From an uncultured Odoribacter sp. (GTDB taxonomy: Bacteria > Bacteroidota > Bacteroidia > Bacteroidales > Marinifilaceae), in contig UQJP01000006.1 in assembly GCA_900541415.1 (NCBI GenBank), forward strand, positions 73,678-137,677: a stretch of DNA of 64,000 nt, written 5' to 3'. The stretch's first letter is position 1. Each line of letters starts with the position of its first letter. The position numbers and the translations under genes are program-made. Below the pieces are notes generated by a model, which saw nothing but the letters and a program-made list of their open reading frames with translations, did not search any database and was not told where the DNA came from. Shown here in pieces: positions 33,172 through 41,438 of this stretch.

Positions 33172-35712
33172 TTATCCGCATTTTGAAGTTCCGCAAGTCT
33201 TACAAATCAGGCAACCTTCCTGATACACCACCGGAGAACCGCAATTCTCACATTTCTCTCCGGCCGCTTCCGTCCCGTTCGGGATATATTTCTTCAGCGC
33301 CCGTTCCACTCCGTTCTTCCAGGTATTGATATTCTCATTGTCAAACTCCATAGACGACACCAGTTCCACAGCCTGATGCACCGGCATCCCGTGCCGCAAC
33401 ACTCCGGAAATCAATTTGGCATAATTCCAATATTCCTTGTCAAACTTATAAGAAAGTCCTTCCACCGTCGTCTTAAAACCACGCTTATTGCAGAATTGGA
33501 AGTCGTAACGGGAATTCCCATCCTCATCATAATGCTTCACAATCTTTCCTTCTGTAACAGCCTTCGGAAGCATAATCCCTTCCTCATCATCGGCGATTCC
33601 GGTAAATATTTCATAGGGACGCCCTTCATACAAACCGATAAAAGCAATCCATTTCTCCTTATTATTCTGGAAACGTACAATCTCGGCATCCAATTCCTTC
33701 GGACGCTTCGCCGGCATCTCCTTGGTAGCAGGCTGTTGCTTCTTATCCTTATTGGAAACCAAAACCCCGGCACGCGATCCGTCACGATAAACCGTACATC
33801 CTTTACAACCGCTCTTCCAGGCTTCAATATACAATTTTCCCACCAATTCCTCGGATACATCCGAAGGCAGATTTACCGTCACACTGATTGAATGATCCAC
33901 CCATTTTTGCACCTCTCCCTGCATCCGAACCTTTGCCAGCCAATCAATATCATTGGAAGTTGCTTTATAATAAGGCGACTGGGCAACCAGCTCGTCTATT
34001 TCCTGATCGCTGTAATAACGGTCGGTATCATACCCATTAATCTTCATCCACTCGGCAAACTTATGGTGGAATACAATAAATTCCTCATAGCTATCGCCGG
34101 ATTCGTCCACGAAATCAATCCGCACATTCTGGTCGTTCGGATTCACTTTCCTCCTACGCTTATAAACAGGCAGGAAAACAGGCTCGATTCCCGAAGTGGT
34201 TTGGGTCATCAAACTGGTAGTTCCGGTAGGAGCTATTGTCAGGCAGGCTATATTACGGCGACCATACTTCACCATATCGTTATACATCTCTGTATCCGCT
34301 TCGCGCAAACGGGTAATGAAAGGATTATTAGCCTCCCGCTTCGCATCATAAATCTTAAAACTACCCCGGTCTTTTGCCAGATAAACGGAAGCCCGGTAAG
34401 CCTCGACCGCCAATGTTTTTTGAATATCCACAGCAAAATCGATTGCCTCGTCGCTTCCATAACGCAATCCTAAAGCTGCCAGCATATCCCCTTCTGCGGT
34501 AATTCCAACTCCGGTACGGCGGCCTTCACGGGCTTTTGTTTTGATCTTCTCCCATAAACGAATCTCCACGCCTTTCACCTCCTCATCTTCCGGGTCGGCA
34601 TGAATCTTAGCTAAAATTGTATCGATTTTTTCCAATTCAAGATCGATAATATCGTCCATAATACGCTGTGCAATAGCCACATGTTTCTTAAATAAAGGAA
34701 AATCGAAAAATGCACCCTTCGTGAAAGGATTCTGCACATACGAATACAAATTAATCGCCAATAAACGACAAGAATCATAGGGGCACAAAGGAATCTCACC
34801 GCAAGGATTCGTCGACACGGTGCGATAACCTTTATCTGCATAGCAATCCGGAACACTCTCCCGAATAATCGTATCCCAAAAAAGGATTCCGGGCTCGGCC
34901 GATTTCCAGGCATTATGGACAATTTTATTCCACAATTGCTTTGCATTCACCTCACGGGTATACTTAGGCTCATTGGAATAAACCGGATACTTTTGTATAT
35001 ACTCGCGTTCATCGATAACTGCCCGCATAAACTCGTCGTCGATCTTTACCGACACATTCGCTCCCGTCACTTTTCCCTCGGTCATTTTAGCATCGATAAA
35101 ACTTTCGGAATCCGGATGATTGATAGATACGCTCAACATCAGAGCGCCCCGGCGCCCATCCTGGGCAACTTCCCGGGTTGAATTGGAATATCTTTCCATA
35201 AAAGGAACAATCCCGGTAGAAGTCAGGGCAGAATTCTTTACAGGCGATCCCTTCGGACGAATATGCGACAAATCATGTCCCACACCTCCGCGACGTTTCA
35301 TCAGCTGCACCTGTTCCTGATCAATCTTCATCACGCCGCCATAAGAATCCGAAGGCCCTTCATGTCCAATGACAAAACAATTAGACAAAGAAGCTATCTG
35401 AAACTCGTTACCGATTCCGGTCATGGGTCCCCCCTGCGGCACGATATACTTAAAATCCCGCAACACCTCGAAAATGGTATCCTCACTCAAAGGGTTTGGA
35501 TAATTCTTTTCAACTCTGGCAATTTCACGTGCCAGCCGACGATGCATATCGTCGGGATTTTTCTCGAAAATATTCCCATAAGAATCCTTCAGGGCATACT
35601 TATTCACCCACACTCTGGCAGCAAGCTCATCCCCTTTGAAATATCTCAAAGAACTTTGGAAAGCTTCATCCTGAGTATAAGTTTCCTGCTTAATCATCAC
35701 TTGATCATTCAT
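33172..35712 (-). CDS. nrdJ: Adenosylcobalamin-dependent (class II) ribonucleotide reductase
   Basis: The 846-residue enzyme makes deoxyribonucleotides without oxygen. It shows the barrel motifs SLSNCFVIGHEGPSDSYGG, RRGGVGHDLSHIRP, STNPCGEIPLCPYDSCRLL (with the active-site Cys of NPCGE) and IAPTGTTSLMTQTTSGIEPVFLP. The C-terminus has a zinc-ribbon-like CENCGSPVVYQEGCLICKTCG that probably carries the redox-active pair. The NPCGEIPL and PTGTTS set and the lack of a class I radical partner support class II. No cobalamin riboswitch is visible upstream. Confidence 0.93.
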   Translation of the reverse strand: MNDQVMIKQETYTQDEAFQSSLRYFKGDELAARVWVNKYALKDSYGNIFEKNPDDMHRRLAREIARVEKNYPNPLSEDTIFEVLRDFKYIVPQGGPMTGIGNEFQIASLSNCFVIGHEGPSDSYGGVMKIDQEQVQLMKRRGGVGHDLSHIRPKGSPVKNSALTSTGIVPFMERYSNSTREVAQDGRRGALMLSVSINHPDSESFIDAKMTEGKVTGANVSVKIDDEFMRAVIDEREYIQKYPVYSNEPKYTREVNAKQLWNKIVHNAWKSAEPGILFWDTIIRESVPDCYADKGYRTVSTNPCGEIPLCPYDSCRLLAINLYSYVQNPFTKGAFFDFPLFKKHVAIAQRIMDDIIDLELEKIDTILAKIHADPEDEEVKGVEIRLWEKIKTKAREGRRTGVGITAEGDMLAALGLRYGSDEAIDFAVDIQKTLAVEAYRASVYLAKDRGSFKIYDAKREANNPFITRLREADTEMYNDMVKYGRRNIACLTIAPTGTTSLMTQTTSGIEPVFLPVYKRRRKVNPNDQNVRIDFVDESGDSYEEFIVFHHKFAEWMKINGYDTDRYYSDQEIDELVAQSPYYKATSNDIDWLAKVRMQGEVQKWVDHSISVTVNLPSDVSEELVGKLYIEAWKSGCKGCTVYRDGSRAGVLVSNKDKKQQPATKEMPAKRPKELDAEIVRFQNNKEKWIAFIGLYEGRPYEIFTGIADDEEGIMLPKAVTEGKIVKHYDEDGNSRYDFQFCNKRGFKTTVEGLSYKFDKEYWNYAKLISGVLRHGMPVHQAVELVSSMEFDNENINTWKNGVERALKKYIPNGTEAAGEKCENCGSPVVYQEGCLICKTCGTSKCG

Positions 35713-36023
35713 AGTTATATATTTTTACATCTATTTTTTCTGTAATAGGTTGATACAAATATATGGAAAAAAGAACATGAAGGGAAAACTTTTTCGATTG
35801 ATTTTTTTCAATTGTTTTCCATAACAACCAATTAAACTACTAAAAATCAAAAAGATAAAAAGTTACTAACACTCGAAAAGTTCACAAAAACAAAGTTTTG
35901 CGTAAATAGGATTCTGAAACAAACAAATTATTTAACAGAATTATTTTTCAACAAAATAACCGGGTGAAAATACCCGCTATGAAAAGGAATCACTGTAATA
36001 AAAGAATAAAAACAGGAAAGAAA
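35713..36023 (-). other. AT-rich spacer between rimM and nrdJ with an nrdJ -7 box
   Basis: The minus-strand box TATATTTG at 35756-35763 lies 43 bases before the nrdJ ATG. Upstream is a hairpin-forming ggaaaac...gttttcc pair (about 35780-35820), and a small cgggt/acccg hairpin at 35961-35976 may weakly end the rpsP-rimM transcript. There is no gene and no B12-box-like riboswitch core. Confidence 0.5.
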
Positions 36024-36557
36024 TCAATTCAATTCCACCAATTCCGACGGAATATTTACCAATAATTTACTATTCTCGAAACTCACCTCTTTGACATATC
36101 TTTCAGAAAGAGGCAGCAAAATTTCTTTTTCCAAAATTTGCAAGGTCAGCACAACATTACCGGAATAATTGGCAACCTCTGTCACTACCCCGCTCTTTCC
36201 CGAAACTTCATCTTCCACGGCAAAGCCGCTCAGCTCGGAAATGTCATAATCGAAAGACTCTATATCTTCTTCGTCAAGCAAAGCTTTTTCCAGCAACACC
36301 TCACAGCCCGTCAGACGCTCCGCCTGCTCAAGATTATCGACAAAATCAAATTTAACGATATATGAAGAATGATTTCTTACCGTCAATCCTTCATCGGCAA
36401 TAAAAAAAGGAACCGGAGCTCCATCCATTTGGATGAAGACCGGTTCATCGGCATATTTTTCCAAGAGGTCGCTATCGGTAGTAATGACCACCTCACCTTG
36501 CAGGTTATGGGTTTTCGTCACCTCACCTATTTTTACGCAATCCTCTCTGGTAATCAT
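36024..36557 (-). CDS. rimM: 16S rRNA processing protein RimM
   Basis: The 177-residue product MITREDCVKIGEVTKTHNLQ has the N-terminal RimM beta-barrel (GEVTKTHNLQGEVVI) and the PRC-barrel-like C-terminal half (SGKSGVVTEVANYSGNVVL, then LPLSERYVKEV). It binds S19 and helps 30S head maturation. The open frame extends far upstream through rpsP in another frame; the real start lies eight bases after the rpsP stop, so the two genes are coupled. Confidence 0.93.
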   Translation of the reverse strand: MITREDCVKIGEVTKTHNLQGEVVITTDSDLLEKYADEPVFIQMDGAPVPFFIADEGLTVRNHSSYIVKFDFVDNLEQAERLTGCEVLLEKALLDEEDIESFDYDISELSGFAVEDEVSGKSGVVTEVANYSGNVVLTLQILEKEILLPLSERYVKEVSFENSKLLVNIPSELVELN

Positions 36558-36564
36558 AGCAAAA

Positions 36565-37134
36565 TTATTCAGCAGCAGGAGCTTCTGTTTCAGCAGCAGG
36601 CTCAGCAGCAACTTCTTCCGCAGGAGCGGCAGCAGCTTCTTCTTCAGCCTTCTTTGCAGCAGCAGCGGCTTCAGCTTCTGCTCTTTTTTTAGCAACGATT
36701 TCTTCTTTAGCAGCGCGCACTTTAGCTTCTGCATCCAGACGTGCTTTAGCAGCAGCATCACCATCCTGAGCCAGTTTCGTGATCTTAGCCTGCACTTTCG
36801 CATCCTTGCCTTTCATCCAGGCTTCAAATTTAGTCTCAGCAGCAGCAGCATCGAATGCACCTTTTTTTACTCCTTCCAACAAGTGTTTTTTCAACAAAAC
36901 ACCTTTGTAAGACAGGATTCTCTTTGTGGTGTCGGTAGGCTGTGCTCCAGACTGTAACCAAAATAAAGCTCTGTCAAAATTGAGATCGATAGTAGCCGGA
37001 TTTGTGTTCGGATTATAAGTTCCGATCTTTTCAATGTACTTACCATCACGTGGTGCTCTACTATCTGCTATCACTACATGATAGAATGGGTTTCCTTTAC
37101 GCCCGTGTCTCGCTAATCTGATTTTAGTTGACAT
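36565..37134 (-). CDS. rpsP: 30S ribosomal protein S16 with long C-terminal extension
   Basis: Residues 1-85 are a standard S16 (MSTKIRLARHGRKGNPFYHV, then DLNFDRALFWLQSGAQPTD). A further 100 residues, rich in Ala, Lys and Glu, follow; they look helical at first and then low-complexity (AAAAKKAEEEAAAAPAEEV). S16 in most bacteria is about 80-90 residues; the extension is a Bacteroidetes trait. It is 8 bases upstream of rimM. Confidence 0.95.
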   Translation of the reverse strand: MSTKIRLARHGRKGNPFYHVVIADSRAPRDGKYIEKIGTYNPNTNPATIDLNFDRALFWLQSGAQPTDTTKRILSYKGVLLKKHLLEGVKKGAFDAAAAETKFEAWMKGKDAKVQAKITKLAQDGDAAAKARLDAEAKVRAAKEEIVAKKRAEAEAAAAAKKAEEEAAAAPAEEVAAEPAAETEAPAAE

Positions 37135-37161
37135 TCTTTTTTAATTTTATAAATTAATACT

Positions 37162-37191
37162 CTCCTATACCCGATAGGAGCCGCAAAGATA
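37162..37191 (-). promoter_or_regulatory. rpsP promoter box and 5'-terminal hairpin
   Basis: The minus-strand -7 box TATCTTTG is at 37184-37191. The predicted start near 37178 would place a perfect seven-base-pair hairpin (ctcctat / ataggag, 37162-37180, five-base loop) at the very 5' end of the rpsP-rimM mRNA, where it could stabilise the message or carry control. Confidence 0.55.
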
Positions 37192-37239
37192 AAGCAAAAA
37201 ACAAGAAAGTAAAAACAAAACCCAAAATAAATGAGCGAT

Positions 37240-38505
37240 TTACACAATAAAGCTAATCAACAGCATCAAATTAAGTACGGTTACGATACCTCCCAGAATA
37301 TATAAAATCCATTTCGTTGAAGTGCGGTTCTTATATTTTCCCATCACTTTTTCAGAAGAAGTCAGGTAAACTTGCAGAAAAATGGTAATCGGTAATTGAA
37401 TACTCAGGATCATCTGCGAATAAATCAATCCCATAAACGGATTAGAGATCACCATAATAATCGCAAAAGCAATCACCAGCGAAAGCAACACTCCCCAGCG
37501 CGAATGGCTGTCTTTAATGTCGTAAGGTTCTTTGTAGATCCCCGCAAAAATAGAACCGGCAGCCATTCCCGAAGTGATCGTGGAAGCCACCCCGGCAAAC
37601 AGCAAAGCCACCGCAAAAATCACCGCAGCATTATTCCCCAGCAGGGGACGCAACAAAGAACTCGCCTGTTCCAATTCCGTGACAGAAGTCCCATTCTTAA
37701 AAAAACTGGCTGCTGCCAGCAAAATCATGGCACTATTGATCGCCCACCCGATCATCATCGAAAGAAACGTATCCCAGAACTCATATCTCATCTGCTTCTG
37801 GATGATTTTATCGTCCTCCAAATTCCATTGCCGGCTTTGGATTACTTCGGAATGTAAAAACAAATTATGGGGCATCACCACCGCTCCCAGCACACTCATG
37901 ATCACCACCATAGAGCCTTCCGGAAAAGAAGGGGTGACCCAGGCAATCGCAGCCTCCCCCCAGTCGATATTTACCAAAGAAAGCTCATAAATAAAAGACA
38001 ACCCGATGATCGACACAAAAGCAATAATCCAGCGCTCCATCACCCGGTAAGTATTGGTGAACAACATAATCACCACAAACACTAAAACCAGCAATGCCCC
38101 TATCCTCTCCGGAATATGAAAAAGCATCTCCAAAGCAATCGCACCACCTAAAATTTCCGCCAACGACGTAGAAACCGACGCCCCCATAGCCGAAAACAAC
38201 ATCGCTTTGGCATAACGGGGCTTCACATAAGTCATCGTCGCTTCCGACAAACACAACCCGGTAGCTATCCCCAAGTGGGCGACATTATGCTGCAAAATAA
38301 TCAGCATAACCGTCGACAACGACACCATCCACAGCAAAGCATAACCATAATCGGCTCCTGCCGCCAGATTGGAAGCCCAGTTTCCCGGATCGATAAACCC
38401 CACAGTCACCAGCAAACCGGGACCGATATATTTCAAAATCTCCAAACCGCCGAAATGGGGCCGATGCTTTCCCGTCTCAAGCGATTTTCGTATAAACTCA
38501 AACAT
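37240..38505 (-). CDS. mntH: Nramp family divalent metal transporter
   Basis: The 421-residue, eleven-helix membrane protein has the TM1 metal site FIDPGNWAS (DPGN) and the TM6 motif VVMPHNLFLHS (MPH), both diagnostic of Nramp. It imports Mn2+ or Fe2+ with protons. Length is normal. It lies alone between the CAT-like gene and rpsP; no Fur- or MntR-like site was recognised. Confidence 0.9.
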   Translation of the reverse strand: MFEFIRKSLETGKHRPHFGGLEILKYIGPGLLVTVGFIDPGNWASNLAAGADYGYALLWMVSLSTVMLIILQHNVAHLGIATGLCLSEATMTYVKPRYAKAMLFSAMGASVSTSLAEILGGAIALEMLFHIPERIGALLVLVFVVIMLFTNTYRVMERWIIAFVSIIGLSFIYELSLVNIDWGEAAIAWVTPSFPEGSMVVIMSVLGAVVMPHNLFLHSEVIQSRQWNLEDDKIIQKQMRYEFWDTFLSMMIGWAINSAMILLAAASFFKNGTSVTELEQASSLLRPLLGNNAAVIFAVALLFAGVASTITSGMAAGSIFAGIYKEPYDIKDSHSRWGVLLSLVIAFAIIMVISNPFMGLIYSQMILSIQLPITIFLQVYLTSSEKVMGKYKNRTSTKWILYILGGIVTVLNLMLLISFIV

Positions 38506-38519
38506 ACCTATTCCGTTAA

Positions 38520-39149
38520 TTACCTATCCAACATCTGCTGAAACTCATTCAAAAAACAACCGATATGGTAACCGTCCACAAAACCATGATTCACCCGCAA
38601 GGCAACCGGCATCATCTGCCTGCCGTTTTCAGGAGTGATCTTTCCGAAAGTAAAAATCGGGATAGCCTCATGCGGACGCGCCGGATCGGACAACTGAATC
38701 CCCGTGAAACGATACCAGGGATTCACGCTAATCAACACTAAATCTTTTCGGTTTTCCCCGTCCCCGTGGGCTTGTCCTATTCCGCTTTTTGCTTCGTTCA
38801 CCACCGGAACCGCCCCTTCCAAAAACTTCTGGAAATCCTCCTCATATTTCAGGGCGACTGAACGATAATTCTTTTCTTCCGTTAGAATCGGCGTAAACAA
38901 ATCCACCCGGTCATACAAATAAACTTTCCCGTCTTCTTCCCGGTAACGGAAATCTTCTATCCGGTTTACAGCCACCAAAGCAGCATGCAAATAATACATC
39001 GCCAAAGAAACACCCGTTTCCTTCGCTTTCCGGCAAGCCTTCGAACAATCCACCGCGGCCGTCACTCCAACCAACGGACTTTGAAAAGTCTTAAAGAATA
39101 AATATTCTTCCTGCCGTTTCCAACAATTAATATCTATAAGTTGTTTCAT
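38520..39149 (-). CDS. Chloramphenicol acetyltransferase-like protein
   Basis: The 209-residue product belongs to the CatA fold. The catalytic His lies in LRVNHGFVDGYHIGCFLNEF (family HHxxxDG with Asn replacing the first His; the catalytic second His remains). SFTGIQL-like segments (RFTGIQLSDPARP) and KSGIGQAHGDG are present. Genuine CATs conserve HHAVCDG, so the substrate may not be chloramphenicol; many Bacteroidetes copies are of unknown acyl acceptor. It starts 15 bases upstream of mntH's ATG and may be co-transcribed with it. Confidence 0.85.
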   Translation of the reverse strand: MKQLIDINCWKRQEEYLFFKTFQSPLVGVTAAVDCSKACRKAKETGVSLAMYYLHAALVAVNRIEDFRYREEDGKVYLYDRVDLFTPILTEEKNYRSVALKYEEDFQKFLEGAVPVVNEAKSGIGQAHGDGENRKDLVLISVNPWYRFTGIQLSDPARPHEAIPIFTFGKITPENGRQMMPVALRVNHGFVDGYHIGCFLNEFQQMLDR

Positions 39150-39204
39150 AACACATTAATGTCCTGCACAAAAATAAAACAAACAAGAGAGAAAACCGGA
39201 AATT

Positions 39205-39726
39205 TCAAAAATTAAATTCCACACATTCGGTATTCTTCATGATCGGCATATCCACCATATCCCCGGCAGTCTTCCCTGACAGCCGGGCAATAATAGCCCG
39301 GTCGATCGCTCCATGCCCGACAGCTAAAACCTGTTTCCCGGAATAATGATCACCTAAAAAATTCAGGAACCGCCCGGCACGCTGAAACAATTGCTCCAGC
39401 GTTTCACATCCCTCAGGCAGACAATCCCAATCCAAACGATCCAACCGCCCTCCGGTGTGAGGGCCCCAATCGATCTCCCGCAGCAATGGCGTTGGAACCA
39501 CGTCCATTCCCCGCACACGGGCAACAGCCATCGCCGTGTCGTAACTTCTCGCCAGATCGCTGCACACAATCACATCAATCGGTTTCCCCTGCAAAGCAAC
39601 AGCAAGCTCTTCAGCTTGCTGTATCCCTAAAGGCGACAGAGTACCCGGAATATGCCCCTGCATCAAATGCTGGCGATTCTCCAAAGTCTCTCCATGCCGC
39701 GTTAAAATCAAATGTATATTTTTCAT
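39205..39726 (-). CDS. Histidine phosphatase family protein (phosphoglycerate-mutase-like)
   Basis: The 173-residue product starts MKNIHLILTRHGETLENRQH: LTRHGET carries the phospho-accepting His, REIDWG the acid/base region and AVGHGAIDRAI the second catalytic His. This is the branch-1 histidine phosphatase fold (PhoE/CobC/GpmB-like); the substrate is not evident. The frame opens 18 codons earlier without family similarity, so 39726 is used. It lies between the flavodoxin and the CAT-like gene. Confidence 0.88.
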   Translation of the reverse strand: MKNIHLILTRHGETLENRQHLMQGHIPGTLSPLGIQQAEELAVALQGKPIDVIVCSDLARSYDTAMAVARVRGMDVVPTPLLREIDWGPHTGGRLDRLDWDCLPEGCETLEQLFQRAGRFLNFLGDHYSGKQVLAVGHGAIDRAIIARLSGKTAGDMVDMPIMKNTECVEFNF

Positions 39727-39816
39727 CCCTGATCTCTCTTTACGGGACAAAAATAACAGAAAACCACCTAATTTCCTCATTCACATCCGGGAAACGGTCA
39801 TTTTACCTCCCAAAAA

Positions 39817-40428
39817 TCATTTCGCAAACTCAGGTAACACCCGTTCCAGCCAATCGTCTACCCTCCTGTCCGTTTTTTCCGGCTCGAAATCCTCATCCAG
39901 GGGCAACCCGGCAAACTCACCGTCACGCAAGGCTTGCGAATCATTAAATACATAGTCCACCGTAGAAGTCTGTCCCACCAAAATCCCTTTTATCTCTGTC
40001 ACGACATCCGCGAGAAAACCGATACCGTCCACAAAATTATTCGGGTATGTCACATGATCCCCCAAACCGACAATCGCCACCTTACGCCTGTTTAAATCTA
40101 TCTTGTGCATCTGCGGAATAAAAGCCGACCATTTATCTTTCTGCTCCCTCTCCCAGGTATTACGTCCCAATGAAGAACATACCAATATCAGATTACGATA
40201 ATCCAGCATTTTTTCAGCGGAAATATCACTGACACAAAACATTTCCGGCTGATACCCCGTTAGCTTTTGCTTCAATAGCCGGGCTATTTTATGTACGCTC
40301 CCTCCTGCCGGAGCATAAAATATCCCCACTGTTTTCAACGACTTGCTATCTTTATCCAACAGATAATTGCCTTCCAGGTCTGCCTTGATCTGCAAATTTT
40401 CCGATTGTTTTCCTGTTTTCTTTTCCAT
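39817..40428 (-). CDS. Flavodoxin with an N-terminal extension
   Basis: The 203-residue product starts MEKKTGKQSENLQIKADLEG. A flavodoxin domain begins near residue 33 (TVGIFYAPAGGSVHKIARLL, the phosphate loop, here APAGGS instead of STTGNT) and ends LDEDFEPEKTDRRVDDWLERVLPEF, which closely follows the C-terminus of long-chain FldA. The FMN-loop regions VCSSLGRNTWERE and GLGDHVTYPNNFVDGIG are present. It is a low-potential electron carrier, or a related FMN protein given the changed loop. The longer frame (to 40548) is not supported by similarity. Confidence 0.85.
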   Translation of the reverse strand: MEKKTGKQSENLQIKADLEGNYLLDKDSKSLKTVGIFYAPAGGSVHKIARLLKQKLTGYQPEMFCVSDISAEKMLDYRNLILVCSSLGRNTWEREQKDKWSAFIPQMHKIDLNRRKVAIVGLGDHVTYPNNFVDGIGFLADVVTEIKGILVGQTSTVDYVFNDSQALRDGEFAGLPLDEDFEPEKTDRRVDDWLERVLPEFAK

Positions 40429-40513
40429 TACACCGTAGATTAAAAATTGTATCTTGTAATACGGCTCCAAACAGGAAACAGTTCCAATATTTCCGCGTTT
40501 TATGTATATTCCG

Positions 40514-40681
40514 CTAAGGTTTCGCTTCCGTCGTATCGGAGGAAACACCGTAAAAATATTTCACACCTTTTTGAAAATCATGGTGCACTCTCCCCCAGCT
40601 TAAAATCACCACGATCAACAAAACAGCCACAACAATAAGCATCGTTTTCTCCTGTTTTGTATATTCATTCCACTTTTTCAT
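40514..40681 (-). CDS. Small single-span membrane protein (55 residues)
   Basis: The frame starts MKKWNEYTKQEKTMLIVVAV with ATG at 40681 and ends at a TAG at 40514. Residues 14-29 form one hydrophobic helix; the N-terminus is basic and the C-terminus (HHDFQKGVKYFYGVSSDTTE) is soluble. An exact -7 box (TATATTTG, 40705-40712) lies 24 bases upstream, and the next gene (flavodoxin) starts 85 bases later. I do not recognise the family. The promoter box and regular coding pattern support a real gene. Confidence 0.6.
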   Translation of the reverse strand: MKKWNEYTKQEKTMLIVVAVLLIVVILSWGRVHHDFQKGVKYFYGVSSDTTEAKP

Positions 40682-40704
40682 CAGATCATTTTTTCAAACA
40701 CCTA

Positions 40705-40712
40705 CAAATATA
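40705..40712 (-). promoter_or_regulatory. Candidate -7 box of the small membrane protein and flavodoxin
   Basis: The minus strand reads TATATTTG. The -33 region lacks TTG. It lies 24 bases before the ATG at 40681. Confidence 0.45.
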
Positions 40713-40835
40713 CAATAAGAATTTATTCCCGACCCCATTTTCAGCCGTTTGCTTCCTTCCCCGGTTTAATATTTTGACAAAAATTCCGATTTATGATTCA
40801 CAGGATAACTTATCCCCAAGGCTTTAACTACGTCT

Positions 40836-41339
40836 TCACTTCCCATCCTTATGATATTCATGTAAAATAATATCCTTCACAACATACTCTTTAAAAAGAT
40901 CATAAAAATCCGGTCGCCAAGAAAAATCATCTTCATCATATTTATTCGTCAATGCCCAAAATTCCTCATCATCATGAGTGTAAGGAGGAACCTGAAAAGT
41001 AATTAAAACAACATAAAACAATCGCTTATCTGTTTCATAGTTCTCCCGTTCAAAATATTGCAAATAACAAAGAAACAAACCATTGATTTTACTTTGATGA
41101 TCGGCAGTCACATAAGGACCTGTGGCCGATGTGTAAAAATCATTGGTCATCATCTCCAGATCAATCTCGTCCAATAGAAATTTCATCGGTTTACCGACAT
41201 AGCGGGATTTATTTTCTTTAAAATTATACTTCACATACGTTATCGTATCGTTTTTACACTGTTCAAGGGATTTATAATTTGCTCCCGGAACATACAAACT
41301 CTCCAGCAAAAGAAACAACGTTACTAATATTTTTATCAT
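40836..41339 (-). CDS. Secreted small acidic protein, copy 1 (candidate immunity protein)
   Basis: The 167-residue product has a signal peptide (MIKILVTLFLLLESLYVPGA) and a mature part of about 146 residues starting YKSLEQCKND. It is acidic and rich in Tyr, Asp and Glu; no known motif is seen. From YKSLEQC to the stop it is identical in protein to copy 2 at 41439, but the signal peptide is unrelated. A 341-base core is identical in DNA, with synonymous changes only near the ends. It lies downstream of the JAMM lipoprotein and copy 2. As a periplasmic or lipid-linked partner it could neutralise that protein; this is inference. Confidence 0.75.
   Translation of the reverse strand: MIKILVTLFLLLESLYVPGANYKSLEQCKNDTITYVKYNFKENKSRYVGKPMKFLLDEIDLEMMTNDFYTSATGPYVTADHQSKINGLFLCYLQYFERENYETDKRLFYVVLITFQVPPYTHDDEEFWALTNKYDEDDFSWRPDFYDLFKEYVVKDIILHEYHKDGK
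40888..41228. repeat. Direct repeat: core of immunity copy 1 (partner 41491-41831)
   Basis: This 341-base block is identical, base for base, to 41491-41831 (offset 603). Outside it, both ends of the coding region carry scattered synonymous differences. The pattern suggests recent gene conversion between the two copies. Confidence 0.85.
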
Positions 41340-41438
41340 TTTACACATTACTTATTTCCATTAAAAACAAAAGTGTTCTTGCTTCACAAAACAGGATAAA
41401 AATAAATATAACATTCTTCCAAAACAAGCAACCTCATA

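Noticed and set aside
35713..36023. Cobalamin riboswitch upstream of the B12-dependent reductase
   Set aside because: No B12 box or pseudoknot-forming core was found; only a stray cactg near 35991.
36557..36803. N-terminal extension of rimM
   Set aside because: It runs through rpsP in another frame and is a Leu/Lys-rich shadow of the Ala/Glu tail; the true start follows the rpsP stop.
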